From positions 49,791,768 to 49,855,767 of the forward strand of contig CM043944.1 in the NCBI GenBank assembly GCA_014529385.2: 64,000 nucleotides of DNA, written 5' to 3'. The position numbers and the translations under genes are program-made. The notes beneath the pieces were generated by a model. The model had not been told where the DNA came from, did no database searches, and saw nothing but the letters and a program-made list of their open reading frames with translations. Shown here one piece after another: positions 1-11,974 of this stretch. The DNA comes from Adiantum capillus-veneris (Eukaryota; Streptophyta; Polypodiopsida; Polypodiales; Pteridaceae). Every line of letters starts with the position of its first letter. Position 1 is the stretch's first letter.

Positions 1-644
1 AAAACTAATATGCCAGTTGGAGAAAGAAAAGGAAACACACGAAACGAACGGTCATTGAGGAAGCCCAAACCCATGACACACGACATATTGCAGCTTCGCT
101 ACACAGATATGAACAAAACATCAAGACAAAATATATACCACTTTCGCAACAATTTGCTTCGCTCAGATCCAGGTAGCTCACGCCAGCCTGTAAAATATGC
201 GGTCACACATATTAGTACACTTATTGTTACGGTTGGCCACAACAAAAAGAGACTCTAAGTATAATATTGTAAACTGGACATAGCCAGACTGAAAGACAAA
301 CACAACCAAGGCCGCTCCAATTGATACGCTTGAGAAAGAAGGGCACCTGAAAACTCTCAGAAACAAATCACATCTAAGTCAAGACAAGTAATTTTAACAG
401 TGAAACTGACTCAAATTTAAAGAAGAAGCTGTAGCTGAAATGATCGACGGATAATTGTAAGTCGCCTGACACTCAAAACTGAGCAAACAGGGGTATTCCA
501 CAAGAGTCAAGAAAACCCCACCAGCCACCAGCTCACAGAGATTAAGAGGATGCTACACCTCTATCCCAGCCTGCCCGATCACTCTGTGATCTCACCTAGC
601 TGTTGATCCTTGGTATCTCAAAAACCATCTACTGAGCCTTGTCT
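1..644. other. no recognisable feature
   Basis: I see no convincing exon, repeat or transposon domain here. The short open frames have no recognisable motif and no splice context. If the dehydrogenase gene continues leftwards, this stretch would be part of its intron. Confidence 0.4.
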
Positions 645-649
645 CTCCA

Positions 650-1988
650 TATAACCGGCCTATACAACGTACAGGGCGGTACTATTTGAATTACCTGTTA
701 ACTTTACACAGAGCACTGAGAAGGGATGAGAACACAGTTGCGTCCAGCGACTAGAATGTCACTACACACACGAGACCGACACCCTGTAGGCCCCAAAGAC
801 TGGCGCCCCTTTCGGTATTTCTTTATTCAAATTAAGGTAGACTATCCGACCACTTAGCACAACCTTTCACAAAGCTGTCCAAACCTGGCGAGGGCTGAAA
901 ATGCAGGTTTTCGACCTGATTTTGGTAGCATAACGGCGCAAAAACCCCTGTAGGTCAAAAGCACCTGTCTAGGACGGATTCCCTCGCTATCTGGAAGCTT
1001 TCTGGTGAGCTATCACAGAAATTCAGCGGGCTGTAATTCTCTGTTTTTCACTGCCGGGTGCCCAAAAGCCTGTACACGCATCCCAAGGCTCTCACGAGGC
1101 TCCGCCGGGGTTCCCTTGCAGTTTAGGTGCGAAACCCTAAACCTGCAGAAAACACAGCAGGCTGTAATTCGCTGTTTCGGATCGTTTTTAGCGGAGCGAA
1201 CACGCCTACGCGTGTCCCAAGGGCTCCCGCACGCAATGGGACAGCTCCCCTGTGAATTGCATGAGTTTTCACGCGAGAAAACTCTCCGAACTCGCAATCT
1301 TTCGCGATGGAACTGTGCGTACCTGTGGGGGATTAGCAATTAGCTAATCCGGTTCCTGTCCAGAAGGCTCTTGCCTTGGCAAACGCGCATAAACCCCCAG
1401 AACTGTACATGTTCATCTGAGTAGCCCATCTAGTGGGGCATTACCATATGTGCCAAAGGGGAGAGAGAGATGCACGAGAGCAAATCATCGCGCTACATGA
1501 GACAAAGGAGAAAGCAAGCTTTCCATTAAAGCTGTAGATCTGCACCCACTACTCACACACACACACTGTAGCTCACTTATGATCAAAAATCAGCCTCCTC
1601 TCTCAAATTGGGCGTCCCTCTTCAGCTAGAAGTAGCAAACTCCCCAAAAGCCGCCATGTGTCTAGTTTGCCCCTTTTGAGTTTATTTTCTAGTTCCCACT
1701 GACTTATAAAGTTATAACTGACTTTCTGAGTGGCCAGACTTCATTTGGCGCACACAGGCTTCCATACTCATCAGAATTCAGTGCTAACTGGCGTGACCAA
1801 TCCCAAACTGACCGACCCAGACTCCTGCTGTGAGAAACCTATTCGGCCGCAGCCGTTTCACACTGGCCATGCAATGTCCACTTGCACCTTTTCAAGGGTT
1901 CCGGGGAAAACAAGTAAAAATAAAATAAATAAAAATATCTAATACTTATTTACGGAAGGCAACAGGAAAAATACACCTCCTGGTGACA
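650..1988 (-). repeat. 3' LTR of element A
   Basis: 1339 bp. It matches 7359-8590 over its whole length except for 107 bp present only here, at about 1058-1164. A related LTR at 33853-35214 keeps recognisable sequence in that interval, so the other copy carries a deletion. A sequence around 1700-1712 containing CTTATAA is shared with all related LTRs in the window and may be the TATA region. Confidence 0.93.
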
Positions 1989-2000
1989 CACCCCACCCTT
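1989..2000 (-). promoter_or_regulatory. polypurine tract of element A
   Basis: On the minus strand the bases just inside the 3' LTR read AAGGGTGGGGTG, nearly all purine. This is the expected place and composition for the plus-strand primer of an LTR retrotransposon. The 2001-2296 interval between it and the end of pol is 3' untranslated sequence. Confidence 0.75.
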
Positions 2001-2296
2001 GAAATACTGCAAGCGACCTCGCTTGCATGCCAATAATACATGCGGCATCTGTTGATATCACACATATTCTATGATGGGAATCCAGGATATACATGCTTCC
2101 GGGAATGTAGCATTGGACGATTAAACAATCCCACCAACCTGGCTACGACACATATATCAAGCATAGAAGCCTTCTAGTGTACTCTGAAGCACAAACTTCT
2201 CTAGCTAAATTCTGTACGGAAAAAGTAGATACAATTGCTTAACTACTCTCTTGAGAATCATGAACCATGCTCTTGCCTTGCTCCAAAAAGTCTACA

Positions 2297-2746
2297 TCAA
2301 GTCACTGTGGGTTCCATCTGAAAGGCTTCAAGATACAATTGCAATAGCTGAGGTGAATCAAGCAATTCAGACTCTTCCATCCATTTGGCATCCAATGATG
2401 GATAGTTCTTGAACTTCACCAAATAGCGTCTTGCAACCTTTCCTCTAACTTTTCTTTCTTTATGTGCCAATATTTGTTCAGGAACAAGGATTTCATCCGA
2501 TTCTTCCACTTCGGGTTGTTCCTCATCAAGCATATTCTCTGGCACATCACCAACAAAGGGTCTTAGAAGGCTGACATGAAAAGCATTATGTGTTTTCCAG
2601 CCTTCTAATAGCTTTAACCTGTAAGCTACATCGCTGATCTTTTTTGAAATCTGAAAAGGACCATAATATCGCATACTGAGCTTAGGAAACAAGCGTTCCT
2701 TGCCTTTCCTTTTCCTTAACCTGGCCTTTTCAAAGCGCAAAAGCAC
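2297..2746 (-). pseudogene. element A chromodomain, C-terminal end of pol
   Basis: 149 codons that complete the integrase of element A, in the same frame as the RT-integrase block but cut off from it by a TAG at 2747-2749 (…SLGD stop VLLRFEKA…). The sequence RYYGPFQISKK is the usual GPF segment after the integrase core. The last 50 residues (RYLVKFKNYPSLDAKWMEE) are a chromodomain, which in chromoviruses directs integration to particular chromatin. The stop replaces what is a Trp in related elements, by family comparison. A second, decayed chromodomain of the same type lies at 11440-11690. Confidence 0.88.
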
Positions 2747-5347
2747 CTAATCACCAAGTGAAAATACAATTTCACGACGGTGACGATCAGCAGCTTTCTT
2801 TTGTTTAGCTTGAGTCTTCTCAAGAGCAATCTTTATCTTCCTGTATGTTTCATCCATATCTTGCACATACTTGTCTGCCTCAAAAATCTTGTCCTTAGTC
2901 TGCAAAATGGGCGGGACTTTCTTCCCTCCTTCCACTATCTCAAATGGTGCCTTACCTGTTGACGTATGCACAGTGTTATTGTAAGCATAATCAACCAATG
3001 GAAGATGGTGTTCCCAAGTTGCCTTGTGCTCTGACACATAACATTTGAGCAGGTCCAGAACAGTAGAATTTGCCTCTTCTGACTGTCCATCAGTTTGCGG
3101 ATAAAACGAAGAAGAGAACTTTAGCGTAGTGCCCATGTTCTCAAACAATGCCTTCCAGAAAAGACTCGTCATACGTGGATCCCTGTCACTAACAATTGAC
3201 GGAGACATCCCGTGGTATTTAAAGATATTGCTCATAAATATCTTGACCATGTGTTCTGGCTTTATTTTCTTCCTCACAGGAATGAAATGGGCCTGTTTAC
3301 TGAACCTACAAATGATAGTCCAAATCCCATCATTGCCTGTTTGTGTTCTTGGAAGATCAAAGATAAAGTCCATTGCTATGCTTTCCCATGGCCTATCAGG
3401 GATCGGCAATGGCTGCAACAATCCCAGTTGCTTTTGTCTGTCAAATTTGACTTTTTGGCATACTAAGCATGATCTTACAAATGTGTCAACATCTTGACAC
3501 AAAGTTGGCCAATAGAAGAATGCCTCAACCCCTTTCACTGTCGCATCAATTCCACGATGCCCAGCATAAGGTGGAGCGTGACTTTCCATCAAAATCTTTG
3601 GCCGTAACTGTTTAGTAACGCATAACTTTCCATGCATCATGAGAAAGTCATTTTTAAGCATATAGTGCTCATGATGTTGCCCATCAAGCAGCTGGTCATA
3701 GATCCTTGCAAAATCTGAATCTTCAGCATATTGTGTCTTCATTTCGTCTAGTTCACAATGGTACGGAATTGATACTGCTGAAATTTGGGGCTTTCGTGAC
3801 AATGCATCAGCCACCACGTTCTTTTTCCCTTGCACATACACAATCTGAAAATGGAACATTGACAAGATGTTTGCCCATCGCATGTGCTTCTCAGACAACT
3901 TCGTCTGTGTGAGAAAATATCGAAAGGTTTGATGATCTATTTGGACAACAAAATCAGCCCCCAGCAGATAGTGTTTCCAACTAGTGAGAGCATGAATTAC
4001 TGCCAACAATTCTTTCTCATAGACTTGCAAGTTCCTTTCAGTCTTCAAAAGAATTCTGCTCTCATATGCAACTACTCGGCCATTCTGCATTAGAACTGCA
4101 CCAAGACTATGGCCACACGCATCACACTGAACCACAAAAGGATTTGAAAGATCTGGCAAAATGATTACCGGATCTGAAGACAGCTTCTCTTTCAAGTGTT
4201 TGATCGCTAAAATTTCCTTGGCTGCCCACTTGAAAGTAACTCCTTTTCCTTGCAGTGCATGGAGTGGAGAAGCAATCTTAGCAAAATTTCGGATGAACCT
4301 CCTGTAGTAGGAACATAAGCCTAAAAAGCTTCGAATGTCATGTACGGACTTCAAGTCTGGCCATGACCTAATTGCTTCCACTTTAGCGGGATCCATGCGT
4401 ACCCCATCCTTTGAAACAATGTGCCCAAGGAAGTGAATCTCTTGCAAAAAGAACTCACTCTTCTTCGCATTAATGAGTAACCTGTTGTTACGTAACTCAT
4501 TGAAAACTGCAGTCACGTGATCCCTATGCTCCTCTTCAGACTTCGAATAGACAATCATGTCATCAAAGAAGGTACCCACGAAGTTTCTATGCGGTCTAAA
4601 AATTATGTCCATCATTCTATTAAACGTGGCAAGAGCATTTGTGAGACCAAATGGCATAACAAGAAACTCATAGAGACCAAATGTTGTCCTGAACGCAGTC
4701 TTATGGACATCTTCTGGCCTAATGCGTATCTGATGATACCCACTCTTTAGGTCTATTCTTGTAAACAATGACGCTCCCTCAAGCCGATCAAGAATGTCAT
4801 CTATCCTCGGTATGGGGAACCTGTTCTTGATGGTATTCTTATTCAAGGCGCGATAGTCAATGCACATACGCCATGAACCATCCTTCTTCTGCACTAAGAG
4901 TACAGGCGAACAAAAAGGGGATGAACTGGGCTGAATCAGCCCCTTCTCTAAAAGCTCGTTGACCTGACTCATAATCTCTTTCTGCTGGGCTGCACTAACC
5001 CTGTATGGTGGTCTATTCGGTGGACTAGAACCTGGCACAAGATCTATGGTATGATCTTTAGGTCTCTCAGGAGGTAACTCCCCTGGCAAAGAGTCCGAAA
5101 AACAATCACTGAAACCACTCAAAAAAGTTGACCTGTCTTTATCTAAGGTAGACAAATTAGATACAACTTGAGGTACTTCTTTTGCAAAGATCAAGTACGC
5201 AGAAAGATGATTCTTTATTACAGATGAAATAGCAGAAGCAGAAACAACTGGAACAGACTCGCCTTTAAGCTTTACATCAAGGACATGAGTCTTTCCTCTA
5301 TGTACAAGGGTAATCTTTTTGTTGTAAGTATCCACCATAGAATGCAA
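2747..5347 (-). pseudogene. element A reverse transcriptase, RNase H and integrase
   Basis: 866 codons of Gypsy pol. Residues 120-300 are the reverse transcriptase, with the catalytic segment FFDDMIVYS at 260-268 (FFDD in place of the commoner F/YVDD or FLDD). RNase H follows with Asp at about 409 (QCDACGHSLGAV). Integrase has an HHCC finger at 590-630 (H590, H597, C627, C630) and a DDE triad at D660, D721 and E757, with the expected 35 residues between the last two. A TAG separates this block from the protease upstream and another from the chromodomain downstream. All three blocks share one frame, so the element once encoded a continuous polyprotein. The domain order RT-RNase H-integrase is diagnostic of Gypsy. 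Confidence 0.93.
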
Positions 5348-5356
5348 CCTGTAACA

Positions 5357-5674
5357 CTATGGGATACCCAGTAACACATCACAGCCCTCAAGTGGCATAA
5401 TATGAAATTCTTCCACATCCACATAGCTTTGAATGTGCAAACGAAGCTTTCCCAAAATGGGAGTAACAGGCTCTGAATGACCTGGGCATGCCAAACCTGC
5501 TTCCCCTGTCATACCCATCTCCTCTGCACGAATGCCCAACTTTGATGCCAATTCTGGTGATATGAAATTTGCACGCGCTCCTGGATCAAAGAAAACCAGC
5601 ACTGACTGGTCTCTAACTTTGCCCCAAGCTCTGCACAGCTCCGTGGCATCTGTGTTTGGCTGGTCTCCAACCAA
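5357..5674 (-). pseudogene. element A aspartic protease
   Basis: The open stretch holds the retroviral-type protease: VLVFFDPGARANFIS carries the D-x-G active-site motif (here D-P-G, where DTG or DSG is usual) and GCDVLLGIP is the conserved ILG segment. It is followed immediately by a TAG where relatives have Trp, then the RT block in the same frame. Upstream, in the same frame, lies the gag zinc knuckle CYICEQEGHFANEC at about 5757-5798. Protease would process the polyprotein within particles. Confidence 0.85.
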
Positions 5675-7303
5675 ATCTGGAACAAGTCCTGCACTTGGCT
5701 TTTGCTTCTTCCCTTTATGGTCTGACTTGTCATCCTTATCCTGTGACTTCTTCTGTGGGCATTCATTTGCAAAATGTCCTTCCTGTTCACAAATGTAGCA
5801 TTTCTTGGCCTCCCTAAGAGCTTTCCTTTCTTCAAAAGTTTTGCCAGAAAAATGTCTTTTTTGTCCTTGTCCTCATCCCGAAGAAGACTTAGACTGCTTC
5901 TTGGACGTATCACCTTCTTCAGTGGAGGGCTTCTTTGTGGAAGGCTCAGAAGGCTTTGCTGCAACATTGCCCTTGGCTGAAAACTGTTTTCCCAGGGACC
6001 CTTTCTTGTGGCTATTAAATCCATTGGAATCTCCCTTCGACAGATTGCTGCCACTCTTGCATTCTCTATCAACTGAAACATATTCATGACAGTAGTCTTC
6101 GTGCAGTAGTCCCTGATTTTCTTGGGCAATCCGCACCAATACTTCTCAATTTGTTCTGACAATGGCACAAACCTGTAAGAGGTGACTGGCAACAGTGCGG
6201 CCCAAAACTGTTTATTGTACTCTTCCAGATTTGCACACTGTTTAGCATTCAACTCGTGCCATTCTGTCATCACATCCACTTCAAAAGTGTTCGTCAACCA
6301 TGCAGGCGCAAAAAGCTGTTTGAATTGGACCCACGTTGTTGAGGCTTGACCTTGGTTCAACAATGCGGGCCACCATTGAAGCGCATTTCCTTTCAAGAAA
6401 GTGCAGCCTTGCGTATCTTTGAAGATTCGGTGAAGTTTCCTCCATCATAAGCTACATCGAACTGCTGTATGAAGGTCAAAGCCTTCAATTGATCCTCAGT
6501 TTCTCTGAAAGTTTCAAACTTCACTCCCTGCCCACCTTCCTTGTAATCCTTCAGCTGACTCAAAGGAGCCACATTATCATAAACAGGTGCCTGTAACAGT
6601 GGTGCTCCATGATTGTTCATTCCAACACTCGCATCAACTGTTTTACCTGTCATATCTACATTTTGTACGTATGGCTGCGAAAAACCAGCCATACCAAATT
6701 GTGTTCCAGGCACTTGAAACTGGCCGTAGGCACCCTGAAAACCTATGTTCGCATACATAGGGTTACCCATGCCTGTTTGCATTGTCCCGAACACATTCCC
6801 TGGCATATAACCTGTGGAAGGTCCAACCATAGCTTGAAACACTGAACCACCTCCAAAATAACCAGGATAAGTATTAGGTAATGGAAGGGTTTGACGCATA
6901 GCATGTTCATTACTCCCTTGACCATTCACAAACGGTTCCTGTCCAGCTAAAGCAAGTTGCTTTGGATCATTGGACACCGCTAGTTGCTCAACCACATGGG
7001 CTTTCCCTCGAGCATCATGAGTCCTCTGCGCATTGGAAATCTCCTTTCCTGCAACGGCTCAGTCATGCCCTGTGTAGGAGGCTGAAAACCCTGTGTCGGA
7101 GCCTGTAAGAACTCCTGCATCCTTGGGTTTCTAGCCAACTGCTGAAACATGTCCATGCAGCAACGCAGTTGAGTTCTAAACAACCTGTCCTCTTCTTGAA
7201 GAGTTGAAGGAACTTTCTCCGTGCCATGTGAGGAAGATCCCTCTTCAGGTACTTGGTCTCTCTTCTCTGCCATAACGACAAGCTCTGTGTTGCTTTCACC
7301 CAC
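5675..7303 (-). pseudogene. element A gag, frameshifted
   Basis: Gag capsid-nucleocapsid region spread over three frames. It starts at ATG 7301-7303 (MGESNTELVV), changes frame near 7000, again near 6405 inside the Retrotrans_gag core, and again near 6050. The core is recognised from FIQQFDVAYDGG, then after the frame change LQWWPALLNQG and YWCGLPKKIRDYC. A Lys/Ser-rich tail follows, interrupted by a TGA at 5870-5872, and a CX2CX4HX4C zinc knuckle at about 5757-5798 joins protease in frame. Three frame changes and one stop mean no functional capsid can come from this copy. Confidence 0.85.
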
Positions 7304-7338
7304 AACAATCCACGCTGCACTTTTTGAAGAAAAACTGA

Positions 7339-7358
7339 CTATCCCGTCGATGGAACCA
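7339..7358 (-). promoter_or_regulatory. primer-binding site of element A
   Basis: Directly next to the 5' LTR the minus strand reads TGGTTCCATCGACGGGATAG. It starts with TGG, the complement of a tRNA CCA end, as a primer site must. It is not the initiator-Met site TGGTATCAGAGC used by the related LTR at 33853. I cannot name the tRNA. Confidence 0.65.
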
Positions 7359-8590
7359 TATAACTGGCCTATACAACGTAGAGGGCGGTACTATTTGAAT
7401 TACCTGTTAACTTTACACAGAGCACTGAGAAGGGAAGAGAACACAGTTGCGTCCAGCGACTAGAATGTCACTGCGCACACGAGACTGACGCCCTGTAGGC
7501 CCCAAAGACTGGCGCCCCTTTCGGTATTTCTTTATTCAAATTAAGGTAGACGATCCGACCACTTAGCACAAGCTTTCACAAAGCTGTCCAAACCTGGCGA
7601 GGGCTGAAAACGCAAGTTTTTGACCGGATTTCGGCAACATAACGACGCAAAAACCCCTGTAGGTCAAAAGCACCTGTCTAGGACGGATTCCCTCGCTATC
7701 TGGAAGCTTTCTAGTGAGCTGTCACAGAAATTCAGCGGGCTGTAATTCTCTGTTTTTCACTGCTGGGTAATTCGCTGTTTCGGATCGTTTTTAGCGGAGC
7801 GAACACGCCTACGCGTGTCCCAAGGGCTCCCGCACGCAATGGGACGGCTCCCCTATGAATTGCACGAGTTTTCACGCGAGAAAACTCTCCGAACTCGCAA
7901 TCTTTCGCGATGGAACTGTGCGTACCTGTGGGGGATTAGCAATTAGCTAATCCAGTTCTTGTCCAGAAGGCTCTTGCCTTGGCAAACGCGCATAAACCCC
8001 CAGAACTGTACATGTTCATCTGAGTAGCCCATCTAGTGGGGCATTACCATATGTGCCAAAGGGGAGAGAGAGATGCACGAGAGCAAAGCATCGCGCTACA
8101 TGAGACAGAGGAGAAGGCAAGCTTTCCATTAAAGCTGTAGACCTGCACCCACTACTCACACACACACTGTAGCTCACTTATGATCAAAAATCAACCTCCT
8201 CTCTCAAATTGGGCGCCCCTCTTTAGCTGGAAGTAGCAAACTCCCCAAAAGCCGCCATGTGTCTAGTTTGCCCCTTTTGAGTTAATTTTCTAGTTCCCAC
8301 TGACTTATAGAGTTATAAGTGACTTTCCGAGTGGCCCAGACTTCATTTGGCGCACACAGGCTTCCATACTCATCAGAATTCAGTGCTAACTGGCGCGACT
8401 AGTCCCGAACTGACCGGCCCAGACTCCCGCTGTGAGAAACCTATTCGGCCGCAACCGTTTCACACTGGCCATGCAATGTCCACTTGCACCTTTTCAAGGG
8501 TTCCGAGGAAAACAAGTAAAAATAAAATAAATAAAAATATCTAATACTTATTTACGGAAGGCAACAGGAAAAATACACCTCTTGGTGACA
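7359..8590 (-). repeat. 5' LTR of element A
   Basis: 1232 bp, homologous to 650-1988 but missing 107 bp near 7767. The left edge is set by the primer site and the right edge by the CTCCA target-site duplication at 8591-8595. Confidence 0.93.
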
Positions 8591-8595
8591 CTCCA

Positions 8596-9789
8596 CCTCG
8601 TGTTGAATCAAAGCCAAACACATAGGTCGGTTAAGAACTCTCATGAACCTGTCCCATGCTCATATAATAGAGTGCATGAAAGGAGAAGAAGCCATCAACA
8701 GAGGAGCATTTGAGAAAATCTACCGATAAAGAGGGTATCCAAAAACCTCCATACTGAGGCATAATAGTGCAAAATTGTGAAAAGAACTCTCAGGGTTAAT
8801 CTGCCGGAAACATGCCACAAATATGCAGGTGGGCCTTAGAGTTATATTATGCACCTCCAGATCAGAAACTCCAAATCCAACCTGTAATCTCTTAAGAGTC
8901 ACGGTGTGCCACAGCACCCTAGCTAACGTTTCACATGTGTCCATCAGATCTTGCCAAGAGAGAGTTACACACCAATCACCCCAACTAACAAAGGACCCCA
9001 GAAAATCACATTCAGTAAGAGGCAGCATATGACTTACCACAACTGAGAGAAAAGGACCCCCTCATGTCCTGTCTTTTCTCTTTGTTATCACTAGCTTGGC
9101 AGAGACATCCACAGACCATGCTTGTTGTGTGTCCAAGGAATATAAAGCAAGGATGCACGGGCACCACTAGCCATCATGTGAGCTCTGCACAGAGACAAGT
9201 GCATCCTTTTTGTTTTCGCATGATACATAAGGACAAGGATCGTTTTGTACACTCTGATTTGTCTCATAGCCCAGTTGGCCTTTCACAGACATTTGATATA
9301 CTTCTGCTGGAGCTGGCCAGCTCGTGCAAGATCAAGCGACATTACTTAAATGCCATTGCGTGTACGTGTGAAGAGATGTTGAAAAGATCTGTTTTTACCA
9401 GAGAATTGGGTGTACCAATTGTCATGCATGACTACCTGACGGGGGGACCGCGGAGGCGGCGGGGGGGGGGGGGGTGCCGTTTGGGGGGGGGTGATGGGGT
9501 GTGCAAGACGGAACTGTTGACATCCCAGTTCGAAATTTCTGCAGTAGAAGGCTAAGCTGGTACTTGCAGTAACAACAAAGCAGTCCCGCGCCCCCGCCCC
9601 CCAGGAATGAAAAGTTTTCCCACTAAATATTTTTGCTTTACGAAAAACTGTTCTTAGCAGATGCAGAAATGAAACATTGCATCTGCTGTTGAACCAAACT
9701 AGAAACTTAAGAGGAAGCAAACAAGAAGAAAGAAAACAGGTAAAAACAAACAAAAATCTAACTGACCAATTAGATCTTATCCAACTTAC
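8596..9789. other. probable intron sequence, no confirmed gene
   Basis: This lies downstream (leftward) of the last visible dehydrogenase exon and is probably its next intron, because the exon ends in a good donor site at 9789. A minus-strand open frame at 8720-9040 (106 codons, starting [10 protein letters not shown]) has no motif I recognise. G-runs at 9461-9474 and 9483-9491 make open frames across them meaningless. Confidence 0.4.
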
Positions 9790-9889
9790 TTGAAAAAGCC
9801 TTTGATGCTGCATCAATAGCAGCCTTGGTTTCCAGTTCACCCATGTGTGGAACCTCCACAAGGACTTCTCCAGTTGCAGGATTGTGCAC
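9790..9889 (-). CDS. ALDH5F1: succinate-semialdehyde dehydrogenase, internal exon (partial gene)
   Basis: A 100-bp exon encoding VHNPATGEVLVEVPHMGELE and on to KAAIDAASKAFS, followed by one base of the next codon. NPATGE-x-hydrophobic-x5-MG and the AAI-AAxKAF segment are the N-terminal NAD-binding fold signature of SSADH-type aldehyde dehydrogenases (GabD / plant ALDH5F1). That enzyme oxidises succinic semialdehyde to succinate in mitochondria, the last step of the GABA shunt. On the minus strand the exon is bounded by AG (9890-9891) and by GTAAGT, a consensus donor. It joins in phase 0 to the exon at 19542-19667 and leaves in phase 1, where SSADH proteins continue with Ser-Trp. The catalytic Cys and Glu exons lie outside the window to the left. 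Confidence 0.85.
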
Positions 9890-10199
9890 CTGTACATAAG
9901 AAAACTGACATAACCTGAAAATTCCCAGATCTATCTAACCTGTTTAACTGTCATTCCCATTATTAACAAATCCTTTACATCATATAGAGATTGTGATTAG
10001 GAGATTAAAACAGCTACTCTCAATGTGCACTTGAATCAAGGTTACCAACTCCACTTCACATTCCAATATGTACAAGATAGGGTGCCACTCTTTAGTTAAA
10101 TGAATATACACAAGATGCTTCCAGCACAGCCCTTCTATATCCAGTACAGGACATGTAATTAACTTCAGAGAGCACAATATCACTAGTTCTAATTTGCAA

Positions 10200-11740
10200 C
10201 AATTTTGATTTGCTGGTACAGTTCTTGAGAGGTCTGACTGATTTTGTTTATGGGGACCTGAGGGGAAAGAAGAATGTGGTTGCAGATGCTTTGACTCACA
10301 AGCCACAAATATCTGCTGTTACAGCAGTTCATCATCAGAACGTCAATGAGATGCAAGAGCAACATGCTACACACGCAGATTTTGGCGATATCTTCGACAG
10401 GGTATGGAGTGCAGAGACAGTTTCTCGTTATTCTCTTAAGAAAGGTTATTTGATTGGAACACCCATCTTGTGTTACACGTGGTTTGAGGTAAAAGGCGTT
10501 GCCGGAGTGTCACAATCCTCCTTTTGTTGGGCATAGGGGAATAGAGGCAACACTCAAGGGTGTTAAGCATTACTTATATTGGCCTCAGCTCAAGAAGGAC
10601 ATGGATGAGTTTGTGCATACTTGTATAGTATGCCAAAAAGTGAAGTATGACAAGCACAAAGCGACATGACTCCTACAACTTTTACCAATTCCAAATCGAC
10701 CATGGGAGAATATAGCGATGTATTTCTTCATGGGACTTAGGATGGGCATGTAGCATTGGATAAATTCAGCAAGCATGCTCACTTTGTGCCAATGAAGAAT
10801 ATAGTGAAAGCCGATCATTTGGCAAAATTGTTTGTCTCACACATCTTTTGGTTACATGGGATGCCTAAAAAATTTATTGTCTCACATAGAGACCCCAAAT
10901 TCAAGAGCTTGGATGGAGAGCAATGTGTGAGAATGTGGGTACTTTGCTCAAATTTCTCATCGTCATTTTATCCGCAAACGATGGATAGTCAAAGATTATC
11001 AGCACAGTGGTTCTGGAATTGTTAAAGTGCCATATTTCTGCAAATAGATCTAAGTAGGTGACTTATTCTCCATTGTTGGATTTTGCTTGCAACATTGTTC
11101 AGACTTCGGCAAGGAAGGCACCATTTGAGATTGTCGCGGGTGGCAAGAAGGTTCCACCCATCTTGTGCACCTAGGACAAGATCGAATCTCACCACTGCTT
11201 TTGCCAAGGTTAAGGAGGCTTTGCAAAAGTCTCAAGGATGGCATAAGAAAGCAGTAGACAAGTATTCACGCGACTTGCAGCTGAAGGAAGATCATTGGGT
11301 GTTTCTTTGGTTTGAGAAGGCATGTCTTAGCAAGAAGAAGGGTAATGAGAAGCTTTTCCAAAAGCTTAGTATGAGATACTATGGGCCCTTTGTATCCTTC
11401 CGATTGAAATTGCGAGATACTTAGAAGATTCACAATGCCTTTCATGTGAGTCTCCTTCAACCTTTCAAGGGCGAGGTGCCAAAGGACAAGGCGCCAAATA
11501 AGCAACCCAAGGTAGTAGAAGCTAAGGAGATTCTTATACTTGAGCGAGTCCTAGCATGCAAGGCAAGGAAAGGAAAGTGAAGGAAAAACTGGTCCAAAAA
11601 TACTTGTTCAAGTTCAAGAACTATCCTTCTCTTGATGCAACGTGGATCACGGTCAAGGACTTGGCAAATACTAGACCTTTACCTTGAGGCTTTTCGTTTA
11701 GCTACAACTATTCCAAAAGTGCACGCCGATTCAACATGTT
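10200..11740 (+). pseudogene. Gypsy pol fragment (RNase H end, integrase, chromodomain)
   Basis: A plus-strand relic of the element A family. It begins at the end of RNase H (GKKNVVADALTHKPQISAV, 10269-10325), runs through a broken integrase with the C-x-x-C finger near 10624 (CIVCQKVKYD) and SHRDPKFKSL near 10890, then a GPF-type C-terminal region (MRYYGPF, near 11370) and a decayed chromodomain (KYLFKFKNYPSLDATW, near 11600-11650). Several frameshifts and stops are present, and neither LTR is seen. The 150 bp after it (11740-11890) are similar to 42440-42590, which suggests they are family 3' untranslated sequence. Confidence 0.85.
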
Positions 11741-11891
11741 GAAACTTGAATCAGGACCAGTGCATGGTGCATAAGAGAGGAGCCACTCCACTCCTTGTCA
11801 CAGATTGCCATAGATTGAGATAGAGTCAGCCAATTTTTCTTCGACATTTTTGGTGGTGCTAATGTGTTAACAATGCTCTGCATAATGACTG

Positions 11892-11892
<1 letters not shown>

Positions 11893-11925
<33 letters not shown>

Positions 11926-11970
11926 ATAGATAAATAGATAGATAGAGAGAGAGAGAGAGAGAAAGAGATA
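11893..11970. repeat. compound microsatellite (CA)n-(GATA)n-(GA)n
   Basis: (CA)n at about 11893-11922, GATA-type repeats to about 11945, then (GA)n. The GA part abuts the 3' tail of LINE copy 1. Confidence 0.9.
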
Positions 11971-11974
11971 GATA

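Larger units (their letters stand above)
650..8590 (-). mobile_element. Gypsy chromovirus LTR retrotransposon (element A)
   Basis: A complete insertion of 7.94 kb on the minus strand. Two long terminal repeats (650-1988 and 7359-8590) flank a gag-pol region ending in a chromodomain, which places it among the Ty3/Gypsy chromoviruses. The 5-bp sequence CTCCA occurs immediately outside both ends (645-649 and 8591-8595), a target-site duplication that fixes the borders exactly. Read on its own strand, the LTR begins TGTCACC and ends GTTATA, so it has TG...TA rather than TG...CA termini. Gag is broken by three frameshifts and a stop. Pol is one frame with two TAG codons, so the copy cannot make a full polyprotein. 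Confidence 0.93.

Noticed and set aside
9064-9555. 163-codon plus-strand open frame
   Set aside because: It runs across G-runs whose length is uncertain, contains no motif and overlaps no splice context.
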